Counted from the first letter of the stretch, positions 38,540 through 48,840 are shown. The stretch: DNA of 64,000 nucleotides from an uncultured Bryobacterales bacterium (GCA_958295955.1 OY282420.1:338236-402235); one strand, 5' to 3'. Numbers and translations: made by a program. Notes: generated by a model from the sequence alone, not told the origin.

Positions 38540-40855
38540 ATGGTTGCGGTGCTTCCGAGTCGTTTCCTTGCGGGTTTCGCGGCCGTCCTGGCCGCCGCGG
38601 CATGTCCGCGCGCTTTGCCGGCGGCGGAAGACGACGCGGACCGGGCGCTGATCGGGCAGTACTGCCTTGCTTGCCACAACGACGATCTGCGCACTGCGGG
38701 CGTTTCGCTGCAAGGAGCGGACCCGGCGGACGTGACGCAGCGCCCGGCGCTGTGGGAAAAGGCGCTGCGCAAAGTCGCTTCGGGCGAAATGCCGCCGGCG
38801 GGGATGCCGGCGCCCGACGCGGCGAGCGCGGCGGGGTTCGCGGCCCGCCTGGAAAAAGCGCTCGACGCGGCCGCGGCCGCCGCTCCCAACCCCGGGCGGG
38901 TTCCGGCGCACCGCCTGAACCGGGCGGAATACTCAAACGCCGTCCGCGATCTGCTGGCGCTCGATCTCGATGCCGGCGATATGCTGCCGGCCGACGATTC
39001 CGGCTACGGCTTCGACAACATCGCCGACGTCTTGTCGCTGTCGCCCGCGCTGCTCGACCGCTACATGTTCGCGGCGCGCCGCATCAGCCGCATGGCCGTA
39101 GGCTCGGGCCCCGAGAAAGCCCAAAAGGATATCTTCGTCCGCAACCGCGAAACGGGCTTTCTGCATGCGGGGCACGGCTCTGCATCGCGGCAGGACCTGC
39201 CCATCGGCGCGGACCGCGGCGCCGCCCTGCGCTACTATTTCCCGCTCGACGGCGAGTATGTCATCTCGACGGCTCTCGATCAGGGCGACAGCAGGACGGC
39301 CTACGAGTCCCACGAGTTGCGGCTGCGCGTCAAGGCCGGAATGCGCGTGCTTGCGCTGACCTTCCCCGGCGAATCCTCGCGTCCCGAGCGCGCGCGGCCG
39401 GCCGGCGCCGGCGGGTCCAAGTCGGCGCATCCGCCGCTCGACGTGCGGCTGGACGGCAAGCGCTTGCGGCTCATCGAGTTGCCCGATGCGGAAAAGCGGT
39501 TCAAGATCCGCTGGGTCGCGATCGACGGACCGTATAACCCAACGGGGCCGGGGGATACTCCGAGCCGCCGGAAAATTTTCTCCTGCCGCCCGGCGAACGC
39601 CGCGGAGGAAACGCCTTGCGCCAAGCGGATTCTCTCCGCTCTGGCCCGGCAGGCTTACCGCCGCCCCGTCGATAACGCGGACGTGAGCGCGTTGCTGGCC
39701 ATCTACGAGACGGGGCGGGCCGCGGGAGACTTCGAGCAGGGGATCGAGAAAGCGCTGCGGGCGCTGCTTGTCGCGCCCGGCTTCCTGTTTCGCATCGAGC
39801 ACGATCCCCCCGGAATCGGTCCGGCGGCGCCCTACAGGATCAGCGCTATCGAGCTTGCTTCGCGGCTCTCGTTTTTCCTTTGGAGCAGCCTGCCGGACGA
39901 AGAGTTGCTGCAGACGGCCGAGGACGGGCGCTTGCGCGAGCCGGAAACGCTCGCCGCTCAGACGCGCCGCATGCTCGCCGACCGCCGTTCGCGGGCGCTG
40001 GTCGAGAATTTCGCCGGACAATGGCTTGAACTGCGCAACGTCGCCAAGGTCAAGCCCGACGAAGTGCTGTTCCCCGAATTCGACGGGGAGTTGCGGCTGG
40101 CGATGCAGCGCGAAACGGAGCTTTTCCTCGAAAATATCCTCAAGAAAAACCGCAGCGTGCTGGAGTTGCTGGATGCGAACCGCACGTTTTTGAACGAGAG
40201 GCTGGCTAAGCACTACGGCGTGGAGGATGTTTACGGGCCGCAATTCCGCGAGGTGCGCTTGCGCGATGCGCGGCGCGGCGGCTTGCTGGGTCAGGGCAGC
40301 ATCCTGACGGTCACATCGTATCCGAATCGAACTTCGGTGGTGATCCGCGGCAAGTGGATTCTCGAGAACTTGTTCGGCATGCCGCCCCCGCCCCCGCCGC
40401 CCGACATCCCCGAGCTGGAAGAAGCCGGCGGCGGCGAGCGGCTCACGCTGCGCGAAATGATGTCGCTGCACAGCAAAAACCCGACCTGCGCGAGTTGTCA
40501 CGCGCGCATGGACCCGATCGGCTTCGCGCTCGAGAACTACGATGCGATCGGACGCTGGCGGACGGAAGACGCGGGAACGCCGATCGACGCTTCGGGCGAA
40601 CTGCCGGGCGGGATCGTTTTCGACGGTCCGGCCGAGTTGAAACGCGTTTTTGCGACGGATTTCAGAGAAACTTTCGTGACGACGGTCGTAGAAAAAATGT
40701 TGACTTACGCCCTCGGACGGGGCTTGGAGTATTACGATAAACCTACAGTCCGCGCAATCGTTCGCGAGGCGGAGCGGAATGAGCACCGCTTGGAGGACCT
40801 GATTTTGGAGATTGTGCGGAGCATGCCGTTTCAAATGAGAAGGAGCCGGGAATGA
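38540..40855 (+). CDS. DUF1587/DUF1592/DUF1588/DUF1585 c-type cytochrome-like exported protein
   Basis: A 771-residue exported protein. A signal segment is followed by CxxCH at residues 42-46 (CLACH), then DUF1587 (HRLNRAEYSNAVRDLL), DUF1595, DUF1592 (ELASRLSFFLWSSLPDEELL), DUF1588 (TVTSYPNRTSVVIRGKWIL), a second CxxCH at 650-654 (CASCH), and DUF1585 at the C-terminus. Two haems would make it a periplasmic redox protein. It shares an ATGA overlap with the DUF1552 gene. The function is not established; these gene pairs are abundant in Planctomycetes and Acidobacteria. Confidence 0.87.
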   Translation: MVAVLPSRFLAGFAAVLAAAACPRALPAAEDDADRALIGQYCLACHNDDLRTAGVSLQGADPADVTQRPALWEKALRKVASGEMPPAGMPAPDAASAAGFAARLEKALDAAAAAAPNPGRVPAHRLNRAEYSNAVRDLLALDLDAGDMLPADDSGYGFDNIADVLSLSPALLDRYMFAARRISRMAVGSGPEKAQKDIFVRNRETGFLHAGHGSASRQDLPIGADRGAALRYYFPLDGEYVISTALDQGDSRTAYESHELRLRVKAGMRVLALTFPGESSRPERARPAGAGGSKSAHPPLDVRLDGKRLRLIELPDAEKRFKIRWVAIDGPYNPTGPGDTPSRRKIFSCRPANAAEETPCAKRILSALARQAYRRPVDNADVSALLAIYETGRAAGDFEQGIEKALRALLVAPGFLFRIEHDPPGIGPAAPYRISAIELASRLSFFLWSSLPDEELLQTAEDGRLREPETLAAQTRRMLADRRSRALVENFAGQWLELRNVAKVKPDEVLFPEFDGELRLAMQRETELFLENILKKNRSVLELLDANRTFLNERLAKHYGVEDVYGPQFREVRLRDARRGGLLGQGSILTVTSYPNRTSVVIRGKWILENLFGMPPPPPPPDIPELEEAGGGERLTLREMMSLHSKNPTCASCHARMDPIGFALENYDAIGRWRTEDAGTPIDASGELPGGIVFDGPAELKRVFATDFRETFVTTVVEKMLTYALGRGLEYYDKPTVRAIVREAERNEHRLEDLILEIVRSMPFQMRRSRE

Positions 40856-42213
40856 CGATCGTGACGAAAAAATCTCTCTCGCGGCGCACCGTGCTGCGCG
40901 GCTTGGGCGCTGCGGTCGGTCTGCCGTTCATGGACGCGATGGTTCCGGCGATGGCCGCGCCGTTGGACCGCGCCGCGAAACCGGCGGTGCGCATGGGGTT
41001 CGTTTACGTCCCCAACGGCATCATGGACCTGAAGGGCGAATGGACCCCCAAGGGCGAGGGCAAGGACTTCGCATTCAGCGAGATTACCCGGGCTCTGGAG
41101 CCGTTCCGCGAGCGCCTGACGATACTCAGCGGACTGGCGCAGGTCAACGGCCGTCCCGGCGGCGACGGGCCCGGCGACCACGCCCGCGCGGGCGCCACCT
41201 TTCTCACCGGCGAGCGGGCGGTCAAGACGGAAGGCGCGGGGATTCGGGCAGGCGTTTCGGCCGATCAGATTGCCGCGCGCGAGTTGGGCAAGCACACGCA
41301 ACTGGCGTCGCTCGAAGTGGGCATCGAGGAAGCCAGCATCGCCGGCGGCTGCGATTCGGGTTACAGTTGCGCCTATACCAATACGATCTCCTGGCGGACG
41401 CCGACGGCGCCCAACCCGGTGGAGGATAATCCGCGGCGGCTCTTCGAGCGGCTTTTCGGGGACGGCGACAGCACCGATCCGGCAGAGCGGCTGGCGCGGC
41501 TGCGGGAGCAGGGCACGATTCTCGATTTCGTCCGCGAAGACCTTTCCCGCCTGCGGGCGGAATTGGGCGCCGGCGACCGGCGCAAGCTGGACGAATACAC
41601 CGCGGCGGTGCGCGACCTGGAGCGGCGTATCGAAAAAGCCGAAGCGCAGAGAGAACGGGAGCTTCCTACCGTCGAACGCCCCGGAGGCGTCCCGGGCAAT
41701 TTTACCGAGCACGCAAAATTGATGATCGACTTGCAGGTGCTGGCCTATCAGGCCGACCTGACGCGCGTCACCACTTTCATGATGGGCCGCGAGGGCACTT
41801 GGCGCAGCTACCCCGATATCGGCGTGCCCGATGCCCACCATGCGGTGACGCACCATCAGCACGACCCGGAAAAGATCGCCAAGACAATCGTGATCAACAA
41901 GCATCACGTGTCGATGTTCGCTTACATGCTGGAGAAAATGCGGGCGACCCAGGACGGCGAGGGCACACTGCTCGATCATTCGATGCTGCTCTACGGCAGT
42001 TCGCTTTCCGACGGGAATCAGCATACGCACCACGATTTGCCGCTGGTTCTCGCCGGCGGCGCGGCCGGGCAGTTGCGCGGCGGGCGGCATTTGCGGTTTC
42101 CGCGAGAAACCCCGATGAATAATTTGCTGCTCAGTCTGCTGGATGCGGCGGGCGCGCCCACGGAACGGCTGGGCGACAGCAGCGGCAAGCTCGAAGGGCT
42201 TTCGCACGGCTAG
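40852..42213 (+). CDS. Tat-exported DUF1552 protein
   Basis: A 453-residue protein with a twin-arginine leader (SLSRRTVLRGLGAAVGLPFMDAM). The body matches DUF1552, with a metal-binding-like GDGPGDHARAGATFLTG and a C-terminal LPLVLAGGAAGQLRGGRHLRF, resembling DUF1501/sulfatase-like folds. It starts four bases inside the upstream DUF1592 gene, so the pair is co-translated. The activity is unknown. Confidence 0.87.
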   Translation: MTIVTKKSLSRRTVLRGLGAAVGLPFMDAMVPAMAAPLDRAAKPAVRMGFVYVPNGIMDLKGEWTPKGEGKDFAFSEITRALEPFRERLTILSGLAQVNGRPGGDGPGDHARAGATFLTGERAVKTEGAGIRAGVSADQIAARELGKHTQLASLEVGIEEASIAGGCDSGYSCAYTNTISWRTPTAPNPVEDNPRRLFERLFGDGDSTDPAERLARLREQGTILDFVREDLSRLRAELGAGDRRKLDEYTAAVRDLERRIEKAEAQRERELPTVERPGGVPGNFTEHAKLMIDLQVLAYQADLTRVTTFMMGREGTWRSYPDIGVPDAHHAVTHHQHDPEKIAKTIVINKHHVSMFAYMLEKMRATQDGEGTLLDHSMLLYGSSLSDGNQHTHHDLPLVLAGGAAGQLRGGRHLRFPRETPMNNLLLSLLDAAGAPTERLGDSSGKLEGLSHG

Positions 42214-42223
42214 GGATTGCGGA

Positions 42224-43627
42224 ATGCGCGGCGGGCATTGCGGCGTCGGAGACGCCTGTGCGCGGGCAGCGTTGCGCTGCCGCTTGGGCGCCGTTCGGCT
42301 CTTCCCCTTGCTCGCTTGCTTGGCAGCGGCGGCCGCCGCGAGCGCCGCGGACTTGCGCTTGATCGAGGCGGTGCGCAACCGCGACCGCCGGGGCATCGTC
42401 AAGTTGATGGCCGAACGCATCGATGTCGATGCGGCCCTGCCCGACGGAGCGACCGCGCTGGCCTGGGCCGTTCACTTGCAAGACGGCGAAACCGCGGCGC
42501 GGCTGCTCGCCGCCGGGGCCGACGTCAACGCCGGCGACGACTACGGCGATACGCCGCTGACGCTGGCCTGCGCCAACGGGGATGCTCATCTGATCGAGAA
42601 GCTGCTCGAAGCGGGCGCCGACCCCAACGCCGAGCGCTGGAACGGCGAGACTCCGCTCATGTCGGCCGCGGGGGCCGGGCTCGCCGATGCGGTACGGCTG
42701 CTGATCGCCAAAGGCGCCCGCTTGAATGAAACGGAGTCCCGGCGGGGACAAAACGCGCTGATGTGGGCGGCGGCGGAAGGGCATTCCGCTGTTGTCGAAG
42801 CTCTGGTTGACGCGGGCGCCGAGGTGAACGTTGCCTCGAAGACGGGTTTCACCGCCTTGGCTTTTGCGGCGACGCGCAACGCGGTTCGGGCCGTCAGCGC
42901 CTTGATCGCGGCCGGAGCCGACCTCAACGCCGCCGCCGAGGACGGAAGCTTGCCGGTCAATATCGCAGCGGCCTACGGCCACACGGAGACGCTCAAGCTG
43001 CTGCTCGACGCGGGCGGAAACTTTTCGGCGGCCGACCGCGACGGCCGGACGCCCCTCTATGCCGCGGCCCGGGCGGGCAACGTCGAGTCGGTCGCCCTGC
43101 TGCTCGCGGCCGGGGCCGACCCCAACCGGCGCACGGCCACCGTCGAGGACCTCGGCTCGAACAGGGATCTGCGGCGGACGGACGGCGAAGACACGCCGCT
43201 GCTCGCGGCCGCGCTCGGCGGACGCCTGGAGACAATGAGGCGGCTGGTCGCCGCCGGCGCCGACGCCGCAGCGCGCACGCAGGACGGCGCGACGCTGCTG
43301 ATGCAGGCCGTGAGCAGCGCCCGCATGCCGGTGATCGAATACGCCTATACGCTCGACGACGACATCGCGGCGCAGACCGGCATCGGGCGCACCGTCATGC
43401 ATGCCGCGGTGCTGCTCACGTCGTTTGTCGCGACGCCGGACGAGATTTGCGAGGTGATCCGCTTTCTCGCGGAGCGCGGCGCGGACCCCGACCCGGTCGA
43501 CGACGGCGGCCGAACCGCCATCTCCATAGCCGACATCTGGCCGGTGGAGAAAGCTTCGAAGCTGCTCTACGAGTTGACGACGGCGGCCGGGCGAACGCCC
43601 GGGATATTGCCGACGAATCTGCAGTAA
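42224..43627 (+). CDS. Secreted ankyrin-repeat protein
   Basis: A 467-residue protein with an N-terminal hydrophobic signal (LGAVRLFPLLACLAAAAAASAA) and about ten ankyrin repeats (consensus GxTPLxxAxxxGxxxxVxxLLxAGADxN). It is third in the DUF1592-DUF1552 operon, 10 bp after the previous stop. This triad is recurrent in Solibacter-like genomes, so the protein probably works with the other two as an extracytoplasmic scaffold; a host-interaction role would be speculation. The start at 42224 is the first ATG after the upstream stop. Confidence 0.85.
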   Translation: MRGGHCGVGDACARAALRCRLGAVRLFPLLACLAAAAAASAADLRLIEAVRNRDRRGIVKLMAERIDVDAALPDGATALAWAVHLQDGETAARLLAAGADVNAGDDYGDTPLTLACANGDAHLIEKLLEAGADPNAERWNGETPLMSAAGAGLADAVRLLIAKGARLNETESRRGQNALMWAAAEGHSAVVEALVDAGAEVNVASKTGFTALAFAATRNAVRAVSALIAAGADLNAAAEDGSLPVNIAAAYGHTETLKLLLDAGGNFSAADRDGRTPLYAAARAGNVESVALLLAAGADPNRRTATVEDLGSNRDLRRTDGEDTPLLAAALGGRLETMRRLVAAGADAAARTQDGATLLMQAVSSARMPVIEYAYTLDDDIAAQTGIGRTVMHAAVLLTSFVATPDEICEVIRFLAERGADPDPVDDGGRTAISIADIWPVEKASKLLYELTTAAGRTPGILPTNLQ

Positions 43628-43633
43628 GAGGCG

Positions 43634-46150
43634 ATGCAGCCCGCCCTAACCGAAACCACCGAATTTTACAGGATCGCTGCTGCGCTGAAACTCGATCCGG
43701 AACGGCGGTCCGGCCTGGGGCAGTACATGACCCCGGCGCCGATAGGCCGTTTCATGGCAAGCCTGTTTGCGGATACCTCGGGAGACGTACGGGCGCTCGA
43801 CCCGGGCGCCGGCGTCGGGTCTTTAACCGCCGCTCTGGTCGAACGATACGCGAGCGGCGCAACAAAACCGCGTTCCATTTCTCTGACGTGCTACGAGATC
43901 GAACCGCTGCTGATCGACTATTTGCGAACCACTCTGGAAGAAGCGGAACGACGGAGCAATGCCTCCCGGATCGCCGCCGCCGGCCAAATCCAGCCGGACG
44001 ATTTCATTTTGTCTCATGCGGTCGGCGCGCAAGCGAATTTGTTCGCTGAAGAACGCCGGACGCCGCGGCGCTTCACGCATGCGATCATGAACCCGCCGTA
44101 CAAGAAGATCCATTCGGATTCCGGTCACAGGTCGGCGCTGCGAAGAGCCGGAATTGAAACCTCGAATCTCTATACGGGGTTTATGTTCCTTGCTGCCGCC
44201 CAAATTTGCGAGGGCGGTGAAATGGTGGCGATTGTCCCGCGCTCCTTTTGCAACGGACCGTACTTCAAGCCCTTCCGCGATCGGTTCTTCGCAATGATGA
44301 CGCTGCGGCAGATACACGCCTTCGAGAAACGAAACGCGGCTTTCCAAAGCGATGCAGTGCTGCAGGAGAACATCATCATCCATGCAGTGAAGGGCGCAAA
44401 GCCGTCCATCGTCAAAATCACGACCAGCAGCGGAGGGAATTTCGAATTCGATCCGGTTTCCCGTGAGTGCGCTACGGCAGACATGACCCAACGGTTTGTC
44501 GATTACGCCGCGGTTATCGGCAGGAACGGCCGTGACCGCTTTGTTCATATCGCCGCCGGCGATCATGAGCAGCGCATCGTCGACCGGATGTCGTATTTCA
44601 CGGCTACGCTCGCCGATTTGGGGCTTGAGGTTTCCACCGGGCCGGTGGTCGATTTTCGCCTGCAAAAGGATTTACGGGCTCAGCCGGACAAGTACACGGC
44701 GCCGCTGCTGTACGCTGCCCACTTTCGAGGCGGATCGCTTGAATGGCCGAAAGACATGAAAAAGCCGAACGCCATCGAGGTAACGGAGCGGAGCCGAAAA
44801 TGGCTGTGGAAAAACCAGGGCCGATTTGTCGTCACTCGGCGCTTTACATCGAAGGAAGAGCGCCGCCGTATCGTAGCGTCCGTTTACGAGGCCGCATTGC
44901 CCGGCGAATGGGTCGGCTTCGAAAATCATTTGAACGTTTACCACGCCGGACAGACAGGTTTCTCCCACTCGCTGGCGACAGGGTTGAGCGCGTACTTGAA
45001 CAGCAGCCTTGTCGATCGCTATTTCCGGCAGTTCAACGGCCACACGCAAGTGAACGCAGCGGATTTGCGATCCCTTCCCTATCCGCATCGAGAGGCGCTG
45101 GAACGCATGGGAAGACAGGCGCACGGCGTAAAACTTTCGCAGCAGGAGATCGACAAACTTATCGAGAGCGAGCTCGCACGCATGACAGAAGATAAAAACC
45201 CGTTACCGGCTCAGCAAAAAATCGACGAAGCGCTGGAAATCGTCAAGGCGCTCGGCATGCCGCGCGGTCAACTGAACGAACGCTCCGCCCTTACGCTGTT
45301 GGCGTTGCTCGACCTCAAGCCGGCCGGCGCGTGGAACGATCTGAAGAGGCCGCTCATGGGCATCACTCCGATCATGGAATACTGCCGGGAACATTACGGA
45401 CGCGAGTACGCCCCGAACACGCGCGAAACGTTCCGGCGGCAAACGATGCATCAGTTCGTCGAGTCCGATATTGCGCGCTACAACCCCGACCGACCGGACC
45501 GCCCGGTGAATAGCCCGAAAGCCTGCTACCAAGCGAGCGCCGAAGCGTTTCAAGTCATTCAAACCTTCGGCACGGACGCTTGGCAAGCGACGCTCGACGA
45601 GTATTTGAAAGACCGGGAGACACTCGCGGCGAAGTGGGCGAAACATCGAGAAATGCAGATGATTCCGGTTCAGATCGCGGAGGGGCAAGAGATACGCTTA
45701 ACGCCCGGCGCTCATAGCAGATTGATCGAACGAATCGTCACGGAATTCGCGCCCCGGTTCGCTCCCGCCGCTGAAGTTCTCTATATCGGCGATACGGGCG
45801 ACAAGGTCGGCTACTTTCAAAAGCAGAGGCTTGCCGATCTCGGAGTAACCGTCGACAGACATGGGAAAATGCCGGATGCGATTCTGTACTTCGGCGAGAA
45901 AGACCGGCTTTTGCTCGTGGAGTCCGTCACCAGTCACGGCCCGGTAAACGCCAAGCGCCGCAACGAACTTGCGCTGCTCTTTTCCGCAGCCAAGCCCGAA
46001 CTCATATACGTCACGGCCTTCCCGGACAGGAAGGTCATGGCGCGCTATCTCGGCGAAATATCCTGGGAAACGGAAGTCTGGCGCCCCGACGCCCCCACGC
46101 ACCTGATTCATTTCAATGGAGAACGATTCCTGAGACCCCGCGGGGCGTAA
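43634..46150 (+). CDS. PstI/BsuBI-type fused DNA adenine methyltransferase-restriction endonuclease
   Basis: A single-chain type II restriction-modification protein of 838 residues. N-terminal half: gamma-class N6-adenine methyltransferase with GQYMTPAPIGRFMASLF (motif X), DPGAGVGS near residue 56 (motif I), and NPPY near 153 (motif IV), then target recognition. From about residue 525 it is a BsuBI/PstI endonuclease: winged-helix-like LNERSALTLLALLDL, then YIGDTGDKVGYF, and the catalytic KMPDAILYF near 745 with VESVTSHGPVNAKRR near 762. Known relatives recognise CTGCAG. In PstI and BsuBI the two activities are separate genes. It lies 6 bp after the ankyrin gene and uses noticeably more A/T than neighbours, suggesting transfer. 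Confidence 0.88.
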   Translation: MQPALTETTEFYRIAAALKLDPERRSGLGQYMTPAPIGRFMASLFADTSGDVRALDPGAGVGSLTAALVERYASGATKPRSISLTCYEIEPLLIDYLRTTLEEAERRSNASRIAAAGQIQPDDFILSHAVGAQANLFAEERRTPRRFTHAIMNPPYKKIHSDSGHRSALRRAGIETSNLYTGFMFLAAAQICEGGEMVAIVPRSFCNGPYFKPFRDRFFAMMTLRQIHAFEKRNAAFQSDAVLQENIIIHAVKGAKPSIVKITTSSGGNFEFDPVSRECATADMTQRFVDYAAVIGRNGRDRFVHIAAGDHEQRIVDRMSYFTATLADLGLEVSTGPVVDFRLQKDLRAQPDKYTAPLLYAAHFRGGSLEWPKDMKKPNAIEVTERSRKWLWKNQGRFVVTRRFTSKEERRRIVASVYEAALPGEWVGFENHLNVYHAGQTGFSHSLATGLSAYLNSSLVDRYFRQFNGHTQVNAADLRSLPYPHREALERMGRQAHGVKLSQQEIDKLIESELARMTEDKNPLPAQQKIDEALEIVKALGMPRGQLNERSALTLLALLDLKPAGAWNDLKRPLMGITPIMEYCREHYGREYAPNTRETFRRQTMHQFVESDIARYNPDRPDRPVNSPKACYQASAEAFQVIQTFGTDAWQATLDEYLKDRETLAAKWAKHREMQMIPVQIAEGQEIRLTPGAHSRLIERIVTEFAPRFAPAAEVLYIGDTGDKVGYFQKQRLADLGVTVDRHGKMPDAILYFGEKDRLLLVESVTSHGPVNAKRRNELALLFSAAKPELIYVTAFPDRKVMARYLGEISWETEVWRPDAPTHLIHFNGERFLRPRGA

Positions 46151-46162
46151 TCGAGCGCCCGG

Positions 46163-47116
46163 CTATATGCGGTCGAGGTCGGGGTTCAGGAGTCGTTGGA
46201 CTTCCGGCGTGTCGATATCCGCGGCGCGGACTACCCGGGCGGGAGAGTCGATTTTTTTAGGGGGCGTTTCGCCGCGCAGCTTTTGCACCACGGTTTCGAC
46301 TCCGCGGTAGCCCATATTGTAGGGGTCCTGGACGATCAGGGCGTCGATGATCCCTTCCCGCAGGTTTTTTTGCAGCGTGGGGCTGGCGTCGAAACCCATG
46401 ATCTTCACCTTGCCCGCCATCTCGCGGGCGCGGACGGCCTGCGACGCGCCTACCGTTGCGGCTTCGCTCGAGCAGAACAGCGCGTCGAGTTCCGGATGGG
46501 CCGTCAGCATGTCTTCGGTGATGGACAGGGCGCGGGTCCGGTCGGACATGCAGTACTGTTCGTTGACGATTTCCAGGCCCGTGTATTCCTCCTCCAGAGC
46601 GGCGTGGAAACCGATTTCGCGGTTGCCGGTCGAGGCGCTTCCGGGAACGTGCTTGACCATGGCGATCTTGCCCTTGCCGCCCAGCATGTCATTGAGGGTC
46701 TCGGCGGCCAGACGGCCGGCGCCTACGTTGTCCGTAGCCACGAAGCAGACGTAGTTGTCGGTGTCGATGCCCGAATCGAAGACCGTCACCGGGATGCCGA
46801 GTTCCCCGGCGCGCTCGACCACTCCGACCAGGGCAGTGCTTTCAGAGGGCGACAGCACGATGCCGTCGACGCGCCGGTTGATCATCGACTCCACGATCTG
46901 TATCTGGCGGGCGTACTCGGTTTCCTGCGGGGGGCCGTTCCAGAGAATATCGACGTCGTACTCTTCGCCGGCGGCAATCACGCCGGCGTGGACCGCCTGC
47001 CAGAAAATCGACGATGTTCCCTTGGGCGCGACTCCGATGACGGTCCGGTCGGAACGGTTGCAGGAAAACGCCCAACCCAGGCCGCCGAGAGCGCGCAAAG
47101 CGTCACGGCGTCTCAT
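46163..47116 (-). CDS. Periplasmic sugar-binding protein (RbsB/LacI-fold)
   Basis: A 317-residue type I periplasmic binding protein. The N-terminus (MRRRDALRALGGLGWAFSCN) resembles a Tat leader or lipoprotein leader; the Cys context is not a perfect lipobox. The fold is clear from IGVAPKGTSSIFWQAVHAGV, RVDGIVLSPSESTAL, ATDNVGAGRLAAE and IMGFDASPTLQKNLREG. Sugar or sugar-like ligands are usual for the family. No ABC ATPase or permease genes accompany it, so uptake partners must lie elsewhere or it acts as a sensor. The start at 47116 is chosen over upstream in-frame codons inside gltD. Confidence 0.85.
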   Translation of the reverse strand: MRRRDALRALGGLGWAFSCNRSDRTVIGVAPKGTSSIFWQAVHAGVIAAGEEYDVDILWNGPPQETEYARQIQIVESMINRRVDGIVLSPSESTALVGVVERAGELGIPVTVFDSGIDTDNYVCFVATDNVGAGRLAAETLNDMLGGKGKIAMVKHVPGSASTGNREIGFHAALEEEYTGLEIVNEQYCMSDRTRALSITEDMLTAHPELDALFCSSEAATVGASQAVRAREMAGKVKIMGFDASPTLQKNLREGIIDALIVQDPYNMGYRGVETVVQKLRGETPPKKIDSPARVVRAADIDTPEVQRLLNPDLDRI

Positions 47117-47157
47117 GGACAACAGAATAGCAGCGGCCGGATGGACCGGCCGGCGGA

Positions 47158-48624
47158 TCAGTGGGCCGGCAGGTCGCTGCGGCCCATCAAATAGGCGTCC
47201 ACGGCGCGCGCGGCCTTGCGTCCCTCGGCGATCGCCCAGACAACCAGCGATTGGCCGCGGCGGGCGTCTCCCGCGGCAAAGACTTTCTCCACCGACGTGC
47301 GGAATTCGCCGAACCCGGCCTTGACGTTGCCGCGGGGATCTTTCTCGACCCCGAGCTGCTCCAGCAGCCCTTCGTGGACCGGATGGACAAAACCCATCGC
47401 CAGCAACACGAGGTCGGCGGGAACTTCGAATTCCGAACCCGGAACCTCCTCGAACTTGAACGGCCGCTTGCCGCTGACGGGATCGGGGGCGGCCCAGCGC
47501 AGGCGGACGGCTTTCAGCGCCTTGACGTTGCCGTTGCCGTCGCCGATGAATTCCTTGGTGTTGACGGCGTAGTCGCGAACGTCGCCCTCTTCGTGCGAGC
47601 TCTCGACCTTGAAAGTGAACGGCCACAGCGGCCAGGGCATCGCACCCAATTCCTCGCGGCTCAACGGGGGCTTGGGCAGCAACTCGAACTGGTGGATGCC
47701 GACCGCGCCTTGCCTTCTGGACGTGCCCAGGCAGTCGGCGCCGGTATCGCCGCCGCCGATGATGACGACATTCTTCCCTTTGGCGGTAATGTCGAACTGC
47801 GGATCCACCGGACGGCCCCCGACGCGGCGATTCTGCTGCGGCAGGAACTGCATGGCGAAGCGGATGCCGTTCAACTCGCGTCCGGGGATGTTCAGGTCGC
47901 GGGGCTTTTCCGATCCCGTGCAGATCAAAACGGCGTCGAATTCGCTGACGATCCGCCGCGCCGGAACGTCCGCGCCGACGTGGACGTTGCAGCGGAACAC
48001 GACGCCTTCGGCCTCCATTTGCCGGACGCGCCGGGCAACGAGATGCTTATCCATTTTGAAGTCGGGGATGCCGAGCACCATCAGCCCCCCCGGCAACTCG
48101 TTTTTTTCGAAGACCGTCACGGCGCAGCCGGCGCGGTTGAGTTGCTGGGCGGCGGCCAACCCCGCGGGGCCGGAGCCGATGACCGCAACTTTCTTGCCCG
48201 TTCGCGAGAGCGGCGGCTCGGGCTTGATCCAGCCTTCCTCCCAGCCGCGGTCGACAATCGCCTTCTCGATCGACTTGATGCTGACCGGATCGTTGTTGAT
48301 GCCGAGCACGCACGCCGCCTCGCACGGCGCGGGGCAGATACGGCCGGTGAACTCGGGGAAATTGTTCGTGGAGTGCAACTCGCGCAGCGCTTCCCGCCAG
48401 CGCTTGCGATAGACGAGGTCGTTCCAGTCGGGAATGATGTTGTTGATCGGGCAGCCGGTGTGGCAGAAAGGGATGCCGCAGTCCATGCAGCGCGCGCCCT
48501 GCGTTCCGAGCTCGGATTCGCCGAGGCTGTCCATGACCTCGTTCCAGTCGCCGACGCGTTCTTCGACAGGCCGATACGGCGTGACCTGCCGGCTGTATTC
48601 CATAAATCCTGTAACCTTACCCAT
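47158..48624 (-). CDS. gltD: Glutamate synthase small subunit (GltD)
   Basis: An NADPH-dependent flavoprotein of 488 residues that feeds electrons to the large subunit of glutamate synthase. The N-terminal cysteine clusters ([14 protein letters not shown] and CPAPCEAAC) bind 4Fe-4S centres; FAD ([13 protein letters not shown]) and NADPH (GGGDTGADC) sites follow. gltB is not adjacent, so either the large subunit lies elsewhere or this is a GltD-like oxidoreductase with another partner. ATG 48624 is preferred over an in-frame TTG at 48630; GGAAAGGG lies upstream. Confidence 0.93.
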   Translation of the reverse strand: MGKVTGFMEYSRQVTPYRPVEERVGDWNEVMDSLGESELGTQGARCMDCGIPFCHTGCPINNIIPDWNDLVYRKRWREALRELHSTNNFPEFTGRICPAPCEAACVLGINNDPVSIKSIEKAIVDRGWEEGWIKPEPPLSRTGKKVAVIGSGPAGLAAAQQLNRAGCAVTVFEKNELPGGLMVLGIPDFKMDKHLVARRVRQMEAEGVVFRCNVHVGADVPARRIVSEFDAVLICTGSEKPRDLNIPGRELNGIRFAMQFLPQQNRRVGGRPVDPQFDITAKGKNVVIIGGGDTGADCLGTSRRQGAVGIHQFELLPKPPLSREELGAMPWPLWPFTFKVESSHEEGDVRDYAVNTKEFIGDGNGNVKALKAVRLRWAAPDPVSGKRPFKFEEVPGSEFEVPADLVLLAMGFVHPVHEGLLEQLGVEKDPRGNVKAGFGEFRTSVEKVFAAGDARRGQSLVVWAIAEGRKAARAVDAYLMGRSDLPAH

Positions 48625-48840
48625 AAACAACCCTTTCCGGAAACGGCGGCTGCGCCCCCGTCGGTGAAGCCCGCGCAGCGGAAACGCTCAGCCGGACGGA
48701 AAAAGAATCCGCATCCGCCCTGCCGGGGCCGACAACCGGGTGAAACCGGCGCCGGCGCTTCCGGCGCTTCTTACAGGATACAGCGATTGGCGGCCGGCGG
48801 CGCAGGCGCGCGGAACGCTCGAACGGTTAGAATCGGGGGC

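Noticed and set aside
47161..48840. Long plus-strand extension of the M28 peptidase frame over gltD
   Set aside because: gltD on the minus strand has clear iron-sulfur, FAD and NADPH motifs, and the peptidase has its own signal peptide at 48841.
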